A DNA stretch of 64,000 nt from Phymorhynchus buccinoides (taxonomy: Eukaryota; Mollusca; Gastropoda; Neogastropoda; Raphitomidae), in contig CM065693.1 of assembly GCA_017654935.2 (NCBI GenBank), forward strand, positions 9,253,172 to 9,317,171, given 5' to 3'. Numbering within the stretch: position 1 is the first letter of the stretch; each line of letters starts with the position of its first letter. The notes below the pieces were generated by a model. The model worked only from the letters and a program-made list of their open reading frames with translations. It was not told the DNA's origin and did not search any database. Below are positions 29,110 to 40,400 of the stretch, one piece after another. Both the position numbers and the translations under genes were made by a program.

Positions 29110-29530
29110 GAGGAACATTACCATAGACAATATCCTCGATGAAATTCACAAACCTTGTATCTGGATTTGGGTAGTTTTGAGAAAAAAACCTGAAAAAGAT
29201 TAACCGCGTTTACCACAATTTATCAACAATGATGAATATGCTGTTCAAGACATTGCAAGTTTAGTCCTGATTTTTGTTAACATTACTTTTTAATGTTTTT
29301 AGATATATGAAAAAATACGAAGCTACAAGATTTTTGTCCTTAAGTATCATCTGAATTTGGGACTTAAGAATTTTTCCTTTATTTACACAACCTCGTTTAC
29401 CACAGATAGTCATTAGAGATGCAAGATTTGGTGGAATGTGGCGGGAAAAATTAGAGAGCTGACTATGTATCTAACTCAAGCCAAAAAAATTGAGATACGA
29501 GGTTTGTGAATTTCACCAACAATATGTAAT
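29110..29530. mobile_element. Foldback element with GATGAAATTCACAAACCT ends
   Basis: Left AATTCACAAACCTTGTATCT and right GATACGAGGTTTGTGAATTT are inverted copies about 340 bp apart. Non-coding, probably a MITE; boundaries approximate. Confidence 0.6.
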
Positions 29531-29844
29531 TATTTGTCTAAATGATGCATTTGCAACAAACTGAATCTTTACAACAAAGCGAACCGGAAGTATGACCTTA
29601 AAAATGATAAACGAGCACTCGATATTCTGTATGAAAAATCGAATTTGTGCGCACAAAAAAAAAGATAGAAACAGTAGTGAATATCATATACATGTAAATT
29701 GTGATAGATTTGTTTTCCAATATAACCAATGAATCATTTTATATTTGGTAGTTGTGCACAATGAGATGCAAGTCAACTTGATATTAAACAACAGACAAAA
29801 GGTTTGGTGCCTATGTATTTTTAACATCAAACCACCCAAACCAA

Positions 29845-30205
29845 GGTGTAGAGTGGCACAAGGTAACGCGTTCGCTTCGTGCGCAATAAACCCAAGTTCG
29901 AACCTGGGTACAGGGGAATTTTCCTCTCACTCTGCACTAGGCCTTATGGTCTGAACGTGGAGTGCTTTGGATGAAATGATAAACTGAGGTCCTGTGTGCC
30001 CATGCAATTATCACACGTTAAAACCCAGTGGCAACGAAATTCTTATTTGGTAAAAATGTACACACACACCCCACCCCCCTTTCCTTCCTCATGAGTCGCA
30101 TGCCAAAAAAAGGGTGGCGCGCCTCTGGCTGCGATGCGCTCTTCATGTGGGAGCAACCCGAATTTCACAGACGCCTCTGTGACTAAAGTGCCAAATACCA
30201 AACCC
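29845..30205 (+). mobile_element. tRNA-derived SINE
   Basis: A-box-like TGGCACAAGG and B box GTTCGAACC (29896-29904) are spaced as in a tRNA. They are followed by a conserved body (GGTGGCGCGCCTCTGGCTGC, GGGAGCAACCCGAATTTCAC, GACGCCTCTGTGACT) shared with 62182-62575 and, in part, 48850-48970. Confidence 0.85.
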
Positions 30206-31020
30206 ACATTTTTTTTGCCGTTTTGCTTTTTTGTAATTTACTTTTAATAATGAGAGTATTCAGTAAGCAAAATACTGTTGTTTATTGTAAACTGAAAAAT
30301 GCAAAGGAACAGTCTCATACTTTGTTCCCTTTTCCCCAACAAGAGTCCAACATCCGCAACAAATTCAATGATCTCAGGTTTGCATTTCCAATTAAAATAC
30401 TGTGATGTTCTATTTCAGAAACATTGCTAACTTCTTGCTTCAAACTAGACAATAATTATATTAATAACAAATTACCTCAACTTTTTAAATTTTCAGAAGC
30501 ATCATTCTTCCATCCGACTAAATTCAGCTTCACAAAATATACGACATGCTCCCAACGACGACGAAAATCAAAACCAAAATTGCACACAATAAAAAAATTA
30601 GCATAAGGTACTTTTCAAAATTAAAAATCAACACAGATTCCAGTGTACAACAACACTCAATTTCTTTTATAAGCTGTATTTACAATAAGGAATGCAATGA
30701 AGAAAAATAAATAACAACATGCACTCGATCTCTCCATCTTCCACAGGACAGACACGAAGGAAAGAGAACACACACAGAGGCATGTGCACACTGTGCTCAG
30801 ACATACACATACACAAGAGCATACAACTGTCATTCTTCATTACATAATTATTATGACCACCTTTCTCTACACAACTGACAACATTTTGCAATTCAAAGCA
30901 GGTAAATCATGAAGAAAAAAATTGGTAACTTTTTAAAAGTTCCTTTCAGAGGATGAAAATTCAACATTAAGCGAGCCGATAGGGACTTTTCCAGAAATTG
31001 CTTTTACGAGATCTACTCCA
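30206..31020. other. Intergenic, no gene seen
   Basis: AT-rich. Small open frames on both strands without recognisable similarity. Confidence 0.4.
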
Positions 31021-31025
31021 TTCAT

Positions 31026-31428
31026 TATATGTGACACAGCACCACGAAAGGGACATTAAGTATACAATTGAAAAACTCAGACAATTCTCTTTCTAATGAT
31101 ACAAGAACCATACTTGTATCTTTTTCCGTTCCTGAGTTATGAGCATTTAAAGTTAGTAGGGTGAGCGTCGGCCATTTTGAGAAAGTCTAGCCTAGCTGTA
31201 GAAAATACATTGACCCTAGTCATTTTTAAAAAACGTTATAAGACCATTTAGAGATCATAGTAAAGATTATCCTTTATAAATATGAAAGATAAGACGTTAG
31301 AGAACACAAAAATACACATAACTCAAAATTGACAAAAAAATGATATTTTTGACTTTGCAAGCCTGTTGTGAGAAACTAGCTCAGCGACTTAGTTAATGTC
31401 CCTTTTGTGGCGTTGGGTCACATATAGT
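31026..31428. mobile_element. ~400-bp foldback MITE, ends TATATGTGAC
   Basis: Left 31026-31060 (TATATGTGACACAGCACCAC, then GAAAGGGACATTAA) is the inverse of the right end 31394-31428, about 34 bp of TIR. The interior is AT-rich and non-coding. Confidence 0.8.
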
Positions 31429-32960
31429 ATTCATAGAGCATGTGGTATAGGGTATAACATATAAGAGGAAAAAAACAACTCCCACCACCTTGAGATAAAT
31501 CTGTAAACAATTCAGAAAGAAAGCAAATATGTATTGAAGTTCTACAAATATAAAGGCGAAAAATCACTTGCATGTTGTGCATATAACTTATATTATTTAT
31601 TATAAGCAGACACAAGAAAATCTCTCTCTCCCTTTTGTAATTAGATGAACCATGCATTTCTAAATATTAAAAAAAGATGATATCGAACCCCAAAGAAGCT
31701 ACTATGGTCTTGACAGAATATATGTATGTAAAAAAATAATAAAGAAATCACACACACACAAAACTAAGATAAAAACTTGCTCATGGTTTTTATGAAGGGG
31801 CATCACATAGAAGATGGGTGTAACCTACGTTTTCAGAAATGCAAACGACACATTTAATATAACATCCATATTTACTGGGGTGCATTCAGGTAACAACAAA
31901 CACACACAATTATCAATCAGACTGAAATAGAAAGTGAAATGAATAAGGGGAAAGAACTTCTCATAATTAACTCCCTTTTTACTTACACTATATCCTCTCT
32001 CTTAGCCTCGCTATTTTCATATTTGAAATAGAAAGCACTGACACAGAGCAAATCCCCACCAAGACAGGACATTCAGTTTGAATTTGTGCCAAGCCCACTC
32101 AAGGCTCTTTCAAGACAGACATAAAGAATACTTGACAACCCAGGTATTTTAGATGACTATAGTCGTTCAATACAAGTTAGTCCAAAAAGATAAAGATTTT
32201 AAAAGGTGAGATTTTAGTCGAGTGAGGTGCATGGTTTGAATGCGTTTAAAACGTTTTGAATTGGTCAAAGGGAAAATTTGAAAGAAAAATTCACCATTTT
32301 CTTTCGAATAATAAACTTGATTTATTACACTTTTTTTTTTTCCAGCAAAGGGGCTTTATACTACTTCTTGCCGACACGAAAAGGGCGATAACTTTAGGCC
32401 TACACTGCTCATGCCACCTAGCGACGAGTCAGGTGCAGATAATTTTCTGTGACTATATACTACTACTTCATAAGATTTAACCTTGAGTGTGGCACACACA
32501 GCCTATTTTAATTCAGTCCATGATTGTGTTTGATAAAGGGAAGCAAATACATTTCCGAAATATTACCAGCAACAACGTGGGCGTTCAGGTTTTTGTTCAT
32601 CATACTACTACTTCATGACAGGCAAGGACGATAATCTTACGTAGGTGGCGTTAGCATCTCAGGGCACGAGACAGGGCAGAGAATTTTCGGTAAAAAGCCT
32701 CATTGACATTGACCACAAAATGTCCTTACTTCTATTCATAAATTTATAATACTGCAAAGCTGCAAGAGAGAGAGAGAGAGAAATGCAGGGAGAAAGACAT
32801 ACATTTAATCACGATCGTGTGCACTGAACCGCCAGTGGCCTCTCAGCAGACGGCGCTGACAAAGGGAGCGTGATGCCCCCGAAAGCTCCGAGATTAGCCT
32901 ATGCTTTAGCTGAGTGAAATTGTTTTAAAATTCTTTCTATCAAATACATTTAAGTTTCAA
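31429..32960. other. Intergenic, mostly featureless
   Basis: Two related blocks at about 32340-32470 and 32595-32700 share TACTACTTC and GCAAGGACGATAA-like motifs with CTAGCGACGAGTCAGG / TCTCAGGGCACGAG. A GA tract lies at 32766-32781. No gene seen. Confidence 0.4.
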
Positions 32961-32973
32961 TTTATAAAAATGA

Positions 32974-33691
32974 GTGATGGAGGAAACGATATTACACACA
33001 ATTGGAAGGATCAGTTCTATTCGTCGCTATCTCTCTGTAAAAGCAGCCAACACCGTAGTTTGTTCTCTGGTTCTGTCAAAACTCCACGACTGCAACGCTC
33101 TTCTTTCCGGCTGCCCTTCTCATCTTTTGTCAAAACTCCACGACTGCAACGCTCTTCTTTCCGGCTGTCCTTCTCATCTTTTGTCAAAACTCCACTACTG
33201 CAACGCTCTTCTTTCCGGCTGCCCTTCTCATCTTTTGTCAAAACTCCACGACTGCAACGCTCTTCTTTCCGGCTGTCCTTCTCATCTTTTGTCAAAACTC
33301 CACGACTGCAACGCTCTTCTTTCCGGCTGCCCTTCTCATCTTTTGTCTAAACTCCAACGTATCCAGAACTCTGTGTGCGTGCATATTTCTGTGTGAAGGA
33401 AATAGGTTTTCATGTTTAAATTATTTCTTCCAATTCATATTAACAATGTGTTGATCCTTGTTTGTCTGCATGTGATTGAATATATATTTATGGCTATGTT
33501 TTATGTTTATATATTCTGTGTTTATGCGTATGGATGTACTGTATTAATGCTAGTTTTTATTGTAGCTTTTATGTATTACTTTAGTGGTGCTTATTTATGT
33601 ATCTTACTTTAATCATTTGTAAAGAGCTCCAGTTTAACTGAGAGGTGTTGTGTTACATAAAAAAATCAATATTATTATTATTATTATTATC
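32974..33691 (+). mobile_element. 5'-truncated LINE (CR1/L2/Jockey-like) with amplified ORF segment
   Basis: The frame 32974-33396 encodes IRRYLSVKAANTVVCSLVLS then KLHDCNALLSGCPSHLLSKL and QRIQNSV, matching the conserved reverse-transcriptase C-terminal motif LDYCNSLLYGLP..LL.KLQ..QN of CR1/L2/Jockey-type LINEs. The segment LHDCNALLSGCPSHLLSK (54 bp) is repeated five times in tandem at 33080-33350. After the frame comes a 3' UTR and tail ending in (ATT)n at 33674-33691. A related piece in reverse lies at 46292-46385. Confidence 0.85.
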
Positions 33692-34150
33692 AATGAGCAT
33701 GAGACCAAAAAGCAAGTTACACTCACTACACACAATTACCGTTTTAATATCTTTTTCTCCTAATTTGTATTCACTCACACATCACTTTGTGTCATTGGAA
33801 CAGACACAAAATCCACAGGACACAGAAAATAACATAGCAAATAAGTAAAAATGGACTTCATTTGCCGTCTTTCTTTATGTTAATGATCAACTGGTATGCA
33901 TACAACAATAATTGTGCCAATACATTTGATGGAGGAAAAAACCCAGTGCATAATTATGATGAAAATGGAACAAACAAAAGAAAGTGGTTAGATATTACAG
34001 AGATATAATCATTTATAAATAAACATTTTAGCAAATCATTTACATCCAATAATTCACACAACAAAGCCCAAACAAACAAAAAACAATATTAGCACAAAGC
34101 TCACAGAGCACTGAATCTATATAAATAATATTATAGTTTTACAGTGTAGT
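33692..34150. other. Intergenic, no gene seen
   Basis: AT-rich; nothing recognised. Confidence 0.4.
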
Positions 34151-34151
34151 T

Positions 34152-34330
34152 ACCATATGTTATGGACTACAAGGCGCACCTGATTATAAAGCGCACCCCC
34201 CAAATATTAAAAAAAATCAGACTTTTTAAATTATAGTTTCTTACTATATTATTAGTCATATTATAAGGCGCTGGGTCTCAGTCTAGGAAAAAAAAGTATC
34301 ACCTTATACAGTTATTCCATAAAATATGGT
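34152..34330. mobile_element. Remnant of the ACCGTATTTTTCGG element family
   Basis: TTACCATATGTTATGGACTA...AAGGCGCACC and the inverse ATAAAATATGGTA bracket about 180 bp. A diverged relative of 22385-22921. Confidence 0.6.
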
Positions 34331-34331
34331 A

Positions 34332-34516
34332 CAGTGAAACCTCCCTTACAAGAACCCCCACCCCTTTATAAGACTCCCTCCCACTTAAGACCCACTTCTC
34401 TGAGACATTGCCCTTCATTGTTGTAAGTATTAAAATTACCTCCCTTTTACAACTCCCTCCCACTTAAGACCTTATTTTGGATGATTTTTCAAGGTCTTAA
34501 AGGGGAGGTTCCACTG
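34332..34516 (+). mobile_element. CAGTGGAACC MITE
   Basis: Full-length diverged copy (CAGTGAAACCTCCC start), directly abutting the previous element through a TA. Confidence 0.8.
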
Positions 34517-34852
34517 TATGTGGTTTATAGTGTACTCGTACCGTTACACAAATCACAGTCCAGTGGCTTTGCTATTGGTTGACAACAGCCTGAAGTTGGT
34601 GCCTATAGCAAAGTGAGAGCTGGGCAATCAATGATTTATCGGCAAACTTGTAGTTCATAAAAAAATAGTTGTAGAAAACTTCACTGAGAAGCAACAATCT
34701 GTTGTTCTCAGGAAACAGGTAAGGTTTAGGATCAGCCAAGGGTTATTGTCGTGAATTTGAAAGGAGCAGAATTTGAGACTGAGAATTGTAAACATCGAGG
34801 GGGGAGGGGAGGGGGGGGGGAGGTCTACAGTAATGAGCGCATTGATCTTTAA

Positions 34853-35090
34853 CCCTTTCATCGCCACTGTCGCCTCTTGGCACCACAATGATTTGACACC
34901 CATGTCACTGAAAGGCATCAAATGAGGGTCTGGTATCCATCCAGTGTCCTTAATTTTGGGAGGTAAGGGCAGACCCTATTTTATGCATGTCAGAAAGAAA
35001 TCCCTAATATCGCAGACAGAATCTTTTCTCTACCCAGGTAAGCTTTATGGAAAGTTTTGGCTGAAAAATGGCTGGCGCTAAATAAGTTTT
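34853..35090 (+). mobile_element. TTAA MITE, CCCTTTCATCGCCA end, right end degraded
   Basis: TTAA at 34849-34852 then CCCTTTCATCGCCACTGTCG. Internal blocks match the 27956 copy, but the right TIR is eroded (GGCGCTAAATAAG). Confidence 0.75.
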
Positions 35091-35311
35091 CTGAATAAAT
35101 AAATAATGGAGAGAAAAAAACGTATAGCAGCTGCTACCTCCTGCAATCTCAAACTAAAGCAACGGTCGGAAATATGCCTTGGCTTAAGGCTGTGTCGGAC
35201 CAATTGACAGGCTAGAACACCAAGGCTACACATCAAAATGTTGTTATGCTATGCATTGTTATGTGGGGATTGTCTTTAGCCATGTCTAGCAATAACATCA
35301 TCAGTCTCCCA

Positions 35312-35470
35312 AATCCCCAGAAAGCGGAGTGTGGCTGCCCATGTGGCAGGGTAATAAAGAAACGGTCACACACGTAATGTTCTCATCCATAGCTGATTCA
35401 TTTGTACCATAGCGTTCAAGTGCATCGGGTGTTGGGATTATCCCTGGAGTTTTTTTAGCCAGGGTAGGAA
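35312..35470 (+). repeat. Dispersed repeat (GGAGTGTGGCTGCC family)
   Basis: GGAGTGTGGCTGCCCATGTG to TTTTTTTAGCCAGGG; same family as 26295. Confidence 0.85.
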
Positions 35471-35489
35471 AACAAGAACACGGTCGGAA

Positions 35490-36040
35490 ATGACAGAGCG
35501 GTATACCATTCAAGCCCACTTCACTACTCCAGGGCTCCTAACACCTCTCTCAGGGATTATTCTTGTGACAGGGCATCACAGGTTATTTGACCAGTTTGAA
35601 GAACATATGATAGGTCATCATATAGTAAAAAGCCAAGTGTCCGACCGTGTGTCTGAAACACGAAACGGGCCTTATAATTCCGCCGTTTTTCGACCGAATC
35701 GCTTCAAATTTGCTGTGAGCCCTGACGGGGCGATGGCAACCGAGGCGGCCGTGTCATTTGCGCGGTTCGGCAAATGCGCAAAACGCGCATCCACCAGCCT
35801 CTCGGCGCCCGTATCTCCGGTGTTTCTGGACCAATTGCCTTCGAATTTGGCAGGAAGATCACCGGGGGCGGTGACTATCCCTGTACCAACCCGGAAGCGA
35901 ATCAGTTCAGAAACGCGCGCGCTATACGACTCCGCCGTTTCTTAACCGAATCGCTTCAAATTTGCTGTACTCGGCGTTACCGTTACTAGGCGTTACCGTT
36001 ACTAGGCGTTACTGGGACTCGGCGTTGCGCTAGTTTTCAT
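35490..36040 (+). other. GC-richer island with a 151-codon frame, not recognised
   Basis: More GC-rich than its surroundings. The frame 35490-35945 is open but repetitive: GACCGAATCGCTTCAAATTT occurs near 35693, and CGAATCGCTTCAAATTTGCT again near 35945. It ends in three copies of GGCGTTACCGTTACTA (35975-36020). The repeat structure suggests a fragment of a mobile element, not a gene. GAATCGCTTCA also occurs near 24893. Confidence 0.4.
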
Positions 36041-36910
36041 AAAATGATGTCAATGTAAAAGAAAAAAGAAAATCTGAAATACAACTTGAGCGCAACAAAA
36101 AACGTTTTCTAGGACACTGTTGCAATCAATCACATATTTTCACAGAATGCATGTTCAAAAACTGACATGAGAAATGTTTTATCTATTAAACTTATTTTTA
36201 TTTTGCATGAAAAAAGTTAGTACAGTACTGTGCAATGCAAAGTAATAATAGGGCAATTATTTTGACAGTCTGTTGTTTCACCTAAGTCAGTTTGATCACT
36301 GTCTATGGAATCAGCACATCAAAATCCATAAAGTTGCTAACAGACATGAAGTAAACATAATACGTCATATGACCTCTTGCCTGCAAAAGAACAATAGGTC
36401 ATTTCTAAATGTTATCAGTCAATGACTGATGACCGGTGCTAAGAATAATCCCTGCTCTCTTAAAAAATAATAACAATGATAAAATAAATAATAAAAGTAC
36501 CCGGTAATACCATTTCTTTCCCCTTTCTTGTCTCCTTTTTGTTTTTTCCTCATGGGCATTTGTATTGCACTAACACCTTTTCATCTTCCATGCCCAAAAA
36601 AAAAAAAAGAAAAAAAAAAGGTTGAATACTGATCTCTAAATAAAAACAAATCGTAAGAATTTTAAAAAATACTGCACTCTATAAGACACCCCCAAAAAGA
36701 AGCATTGAAAATAGTGAAGGAGTATTTATCATTCCATAACATGACAGAAGAAATAGCTGGAATTAAAAACTAAAAAAGACTAGAAAAAGAAACTGAAAAA
36801 GAAAACAGAAAACATGTGGTATTCAAGGGGTGAACAAATGCCTAGGAGTTCTGCTTGCTGTTTCCATAAAATATAATTTTCTCTTTAGGCACCTGCAAAT
36901 AAAAAACAGA
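36041..36910. other. Intergenic, no gene seen
   Basis: AT-rich with A-rich runs near 36595-36620. Confidence 0.4.
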
Positions 36911-37004
36911 TCACACACGCACACGCACACACACACACACACACACACATATCAATGGTTAAGTTCCTGTCTCGCTGATATAACAATTTTTCATCTGCTA
37001 ATTG

Positions 37005-37130
37005 ATCTTCTTCTTCGATCGCTCAGTTTCCTGTCACATGAGCGCAGATGCGTCATGCTGCCATTATGCGCCTAAGACAATAGGCCCAGCATGTCCGTCT
37101 TCAGCTGGAGAACTGAAAGTTTGTAAGTGT
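37005..37130 (+). repeat. Dispersed repeat shared with 62640-62760
   Basis: Shared blocks GCGCAGATGCGTCATGCTGC, ATTATGCGCCTAA and GGCCCAGCATGTCC occur in the same order at 62640-62760. Confidence 0.7.
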
Positions 37131-37209
37131 TTCTTGAAAATAGGGAGGAGAATGTGCCCTGGGCAAGGCATCTATGACCTCTCTGATGCAATGCAATTAC
37201 ACAGTGTAA

Positions 37210-37254
37210 TCCATGTTTGAAATGAACCGTCGACCAAAGTAACGCAAACACGGT
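37210..37254 (+). pseudogene. Inverted copy of the FAM174 stop-codon region
   Basis: Plus strand reads TTTGAAATGAACCGTCGACC AAAGTAACGCA, i.e. FEMNRRPK-stop, the end of the minus-strand FAM174 gene in the opposite orientation to the array that follows. It is followed by AACACGGTGTAATC and the dispersed repeat. Confidence 0.8.
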
Positions 37255-37430
37255 GTAATCCCCTATCCTCCGAAATCGGAGTGTGGCTTTTGACGTGGCG
37301 GGGTAATTAAAAACGGTCACACATGTAATGTTCTCATCCCTTGCTGGTGCATTTGTACCATAGTGTTCAGGTGCTTCGGCTGTTGGTGAACCCTGGAGTC
37401 CTTAAGCCAGGGAATGACAACAACAACAAC
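37255..37430 (+). repeat. Dispersed repeat (GGAGTGTGGCTGCC family) at the left array edge
   Basis: Inserted within array-type sequence: ACGGTGTAATC lies on both sides. The same arrangement occurs at the right edge (44430-44615). Confidence 0.8.
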
Positions 37431-40400
37431 AACACGGTGTAATCGTCATCATCATCAACATGCACACGACAATTATTCGCATTGCATACCTTTCAATGTT
37501 TCATGCCTTGCGTTACTTTGGTCGTCCGTTCATTTCAAACACGGTGTAGTCTTCATCAGCATAAACATGCATACTACAATTATTCGCATTGCATACCTTT
37601 CAATGTTTCATGCCTTGCGTTACTTTGGTTGTCCGTTCATTTCAAACACGGTGTAGTCTTCATCAGCATAAACTGTAATATGCATACTACTTGTGCTACA
37701 ATTTACAATGTACCTTTCAATGTTTCATGCCTTGCGTTACTTTGGTTCTCCGTTCATTTCAAACACGGTGTAGTCTTCATCAGCATAAACATGCATACTA
37801 CTTGTGCTACAATTTACAATGTACCTTTCAATGTTTCATGCGTTGCGTTACTTTGGTCGTCCGTTCATTTCAAACACAGTGTAGTCTTCATCAGCATAAA
37901 CATGCATACTACTTGTGCTACAATTTACAATGTACCTTTCAATGTTTCATGCCTTGCGTTACTTTGGTCGTCCGTTCATTTCAAACACGGTGTAGTCTTC
38001 ATCAGCATAAACATGCATACTACTTGTGCTACAATTTACAATGTACCTTTCAATGTTTCATGCCTTGCGTTACTTTGGTTGTCCGTTCATTTCAAACACG
38101 GTGTAGTCTTCATCAGCATAAACATGCATACTACTTGTGCTACAATTTACAATGTACCTTTCAATGTTTCATGCCTTGCGTTACTTTGGTTGTTCGTTCA
38201 TTTCAAACACGGTGTAGTCTTAATCAGCATAAACATGCATACTACAATTATTCGCATTGCATACCTTTCAATGTTTCATGCCTTGCGTTACTTTGGTTGT
38301 CCGTTCATTTCAAACACAGTGTAGTCTTCATCAGCATAAACATGCATACTACAATTATTCGCATTGCATACCTTTCAATGTTTCATGCCTTGCGTTACTT
38401 TGGTTGTCCGTTCATTTCAAACACGGTGTAGTCTTCATCAGCATAAACTGTAATATGCATACTACTTGTGCTACAATTTACAATGTACCTTTCAATGTTT
38501 CATGCCTTGCGTTACTTTGGTTGTCCGTTCATTTCAAACACGGTGTAGTCTTCATCAGCATAAACATGCATACTACTTGTGCTACAATTTACAATGTACC
38601 TTTCAATGTTTCATGCGTTGCGTTACTTTGGTCGTCCGTTCATTTCAAACACAGTGTAGTCTTCATCAGCATAAACATGCATACTACTTGTGCTACAATT
38701 TACAATGTACCTTTCAATGTTTCATGCCTTGCGTTACTTTGGTCGTCCGTTCATTTCAAACACGGTGTAGTCTTCATCAGCATAAACATGCATACTACTT
38801 GTGCTACAATTTACAATGTACCTTTCAATGTTTCATGCCTTGCGTTACTTTGGTTGTCCGTTCATTTCAAACACGGTGTAGTCTTCATCAGCATAAACAT
38901 GCATACTACTTGTGCTACAATTTACAATGTACCTTTCAATGTTTCATGCCTTGCGTTACTTTGGTTGTCCGTTCATTTCAAACACAGTGTAGTCTTCATC
39001 AGCATAAACATGCATACTACTTGTGCTACAATTTACAATGTACCTTTCAATGTTTCATGCCTTGCGTTACTTTGGTTGTCCGTTCATTTCAAACACGGTG
39101 TAGTCTTCATCAGCATAAACTGTAACATGCATACTACTTGTGCTACAATTTACAATGTACCTTTCAATGTTTCATGCCTTGCGTTACTTTGGTTGTCCGT
39201 TCATTTCAAACACGGTGTAGTCTTCATCAGCATAAACTGTAACATGCATACTACTTGTGCTACAATTTACAATGTACCTTTCAATGTTTCATGCCTTGCG
39301 TTACTTTGGTTGTCCGTTCATTTCAAACACGGTGTAGTCTTCATCAGCATAAACTGTAACATGCATACTACTTGTGCTACAATTTACAATGTACCTTTCA
39401 ATGTTTCATGCCTTGCGTTACTTTGGTTGTCCGTTCATTTCAAACACGGTGTAGTCTTCATCAGCATAAACATGCATACTACTTGTGCTACAATTTACAA
39501 TGTACCTTTCAATGTTTCATGCCTTGCGTTACTTTGGTTGTCCGTTCATTTCAAACACGGTGTAGTCTTCATCAGCATAAACATGCATACTACTTGTGCT
39601 ACAATTTACAATGTACCTTACAATGTTTCATGCCTTGCGTTACTTTGGTTGTCCGTTCATTTCAAACACGGTGTAGTCTTCATCAGCATAAACATGCATA
39701 CTACTTGTGCTACAATTTACAATGTACCTTTCAATGTTTCATGCCTTGCGTTACTTTGGTTGTCCGTTCATTTCAAACACAGTGTAGTCTTCATCAGCAT
39801 AAACATGCATACTACTTGTGCTACAATTTACAATGTACCTTTCAATGTTTCATGCCTTGCGTTACTTTGGTTGTCCGTTCATTTCAAACACGGTGTAGTC
39901 TTCATCAGCATAAACATGCATACTACTTGTGCTACAATTTATAATGTACCTTTCAATGTTTCATGCCTTGCGTTACTTTGGTTGTCCGTTCATTTCAAAC
40001 ACAGTGTAGTCTTCATCAGCATAAACATGCATACTACTTGTGCTACAATTTACAATGTACCTTTACATGTTTCATGTGTTGCGTTACTTTGGTTGTCCGT
40101 TCATTTCAAACACGGTGTAGTCTTCATCAGCATAAACATGCATACTACTTGTGCTACAATTTACAATGTACCTTTACATGTTTCATGCATTGCGTTACTT
40201 TGGTTGTCCGTTCATTTCAAACACGGTGTAGTCTTCATCAGCATAAACATGCATACTACAATTATTCGCATTGCATACCTTACAATGTTTCATGCATTGC
40301 GTTACTTTGGTTGTCCGTTCATTTCAAACACGGTGTAGTCTTCATCAGCATAAACATGCATACTACTTGTGCTACAATTTACAATGTACCTTTCAATGTT

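Noticed and set aside
35490..35945. 151-codon frame as a real gene
   Set aside because: Internally repetitive, no recognisable domain, motifs recur elsewhere in the window; more likely mobile-element debris.
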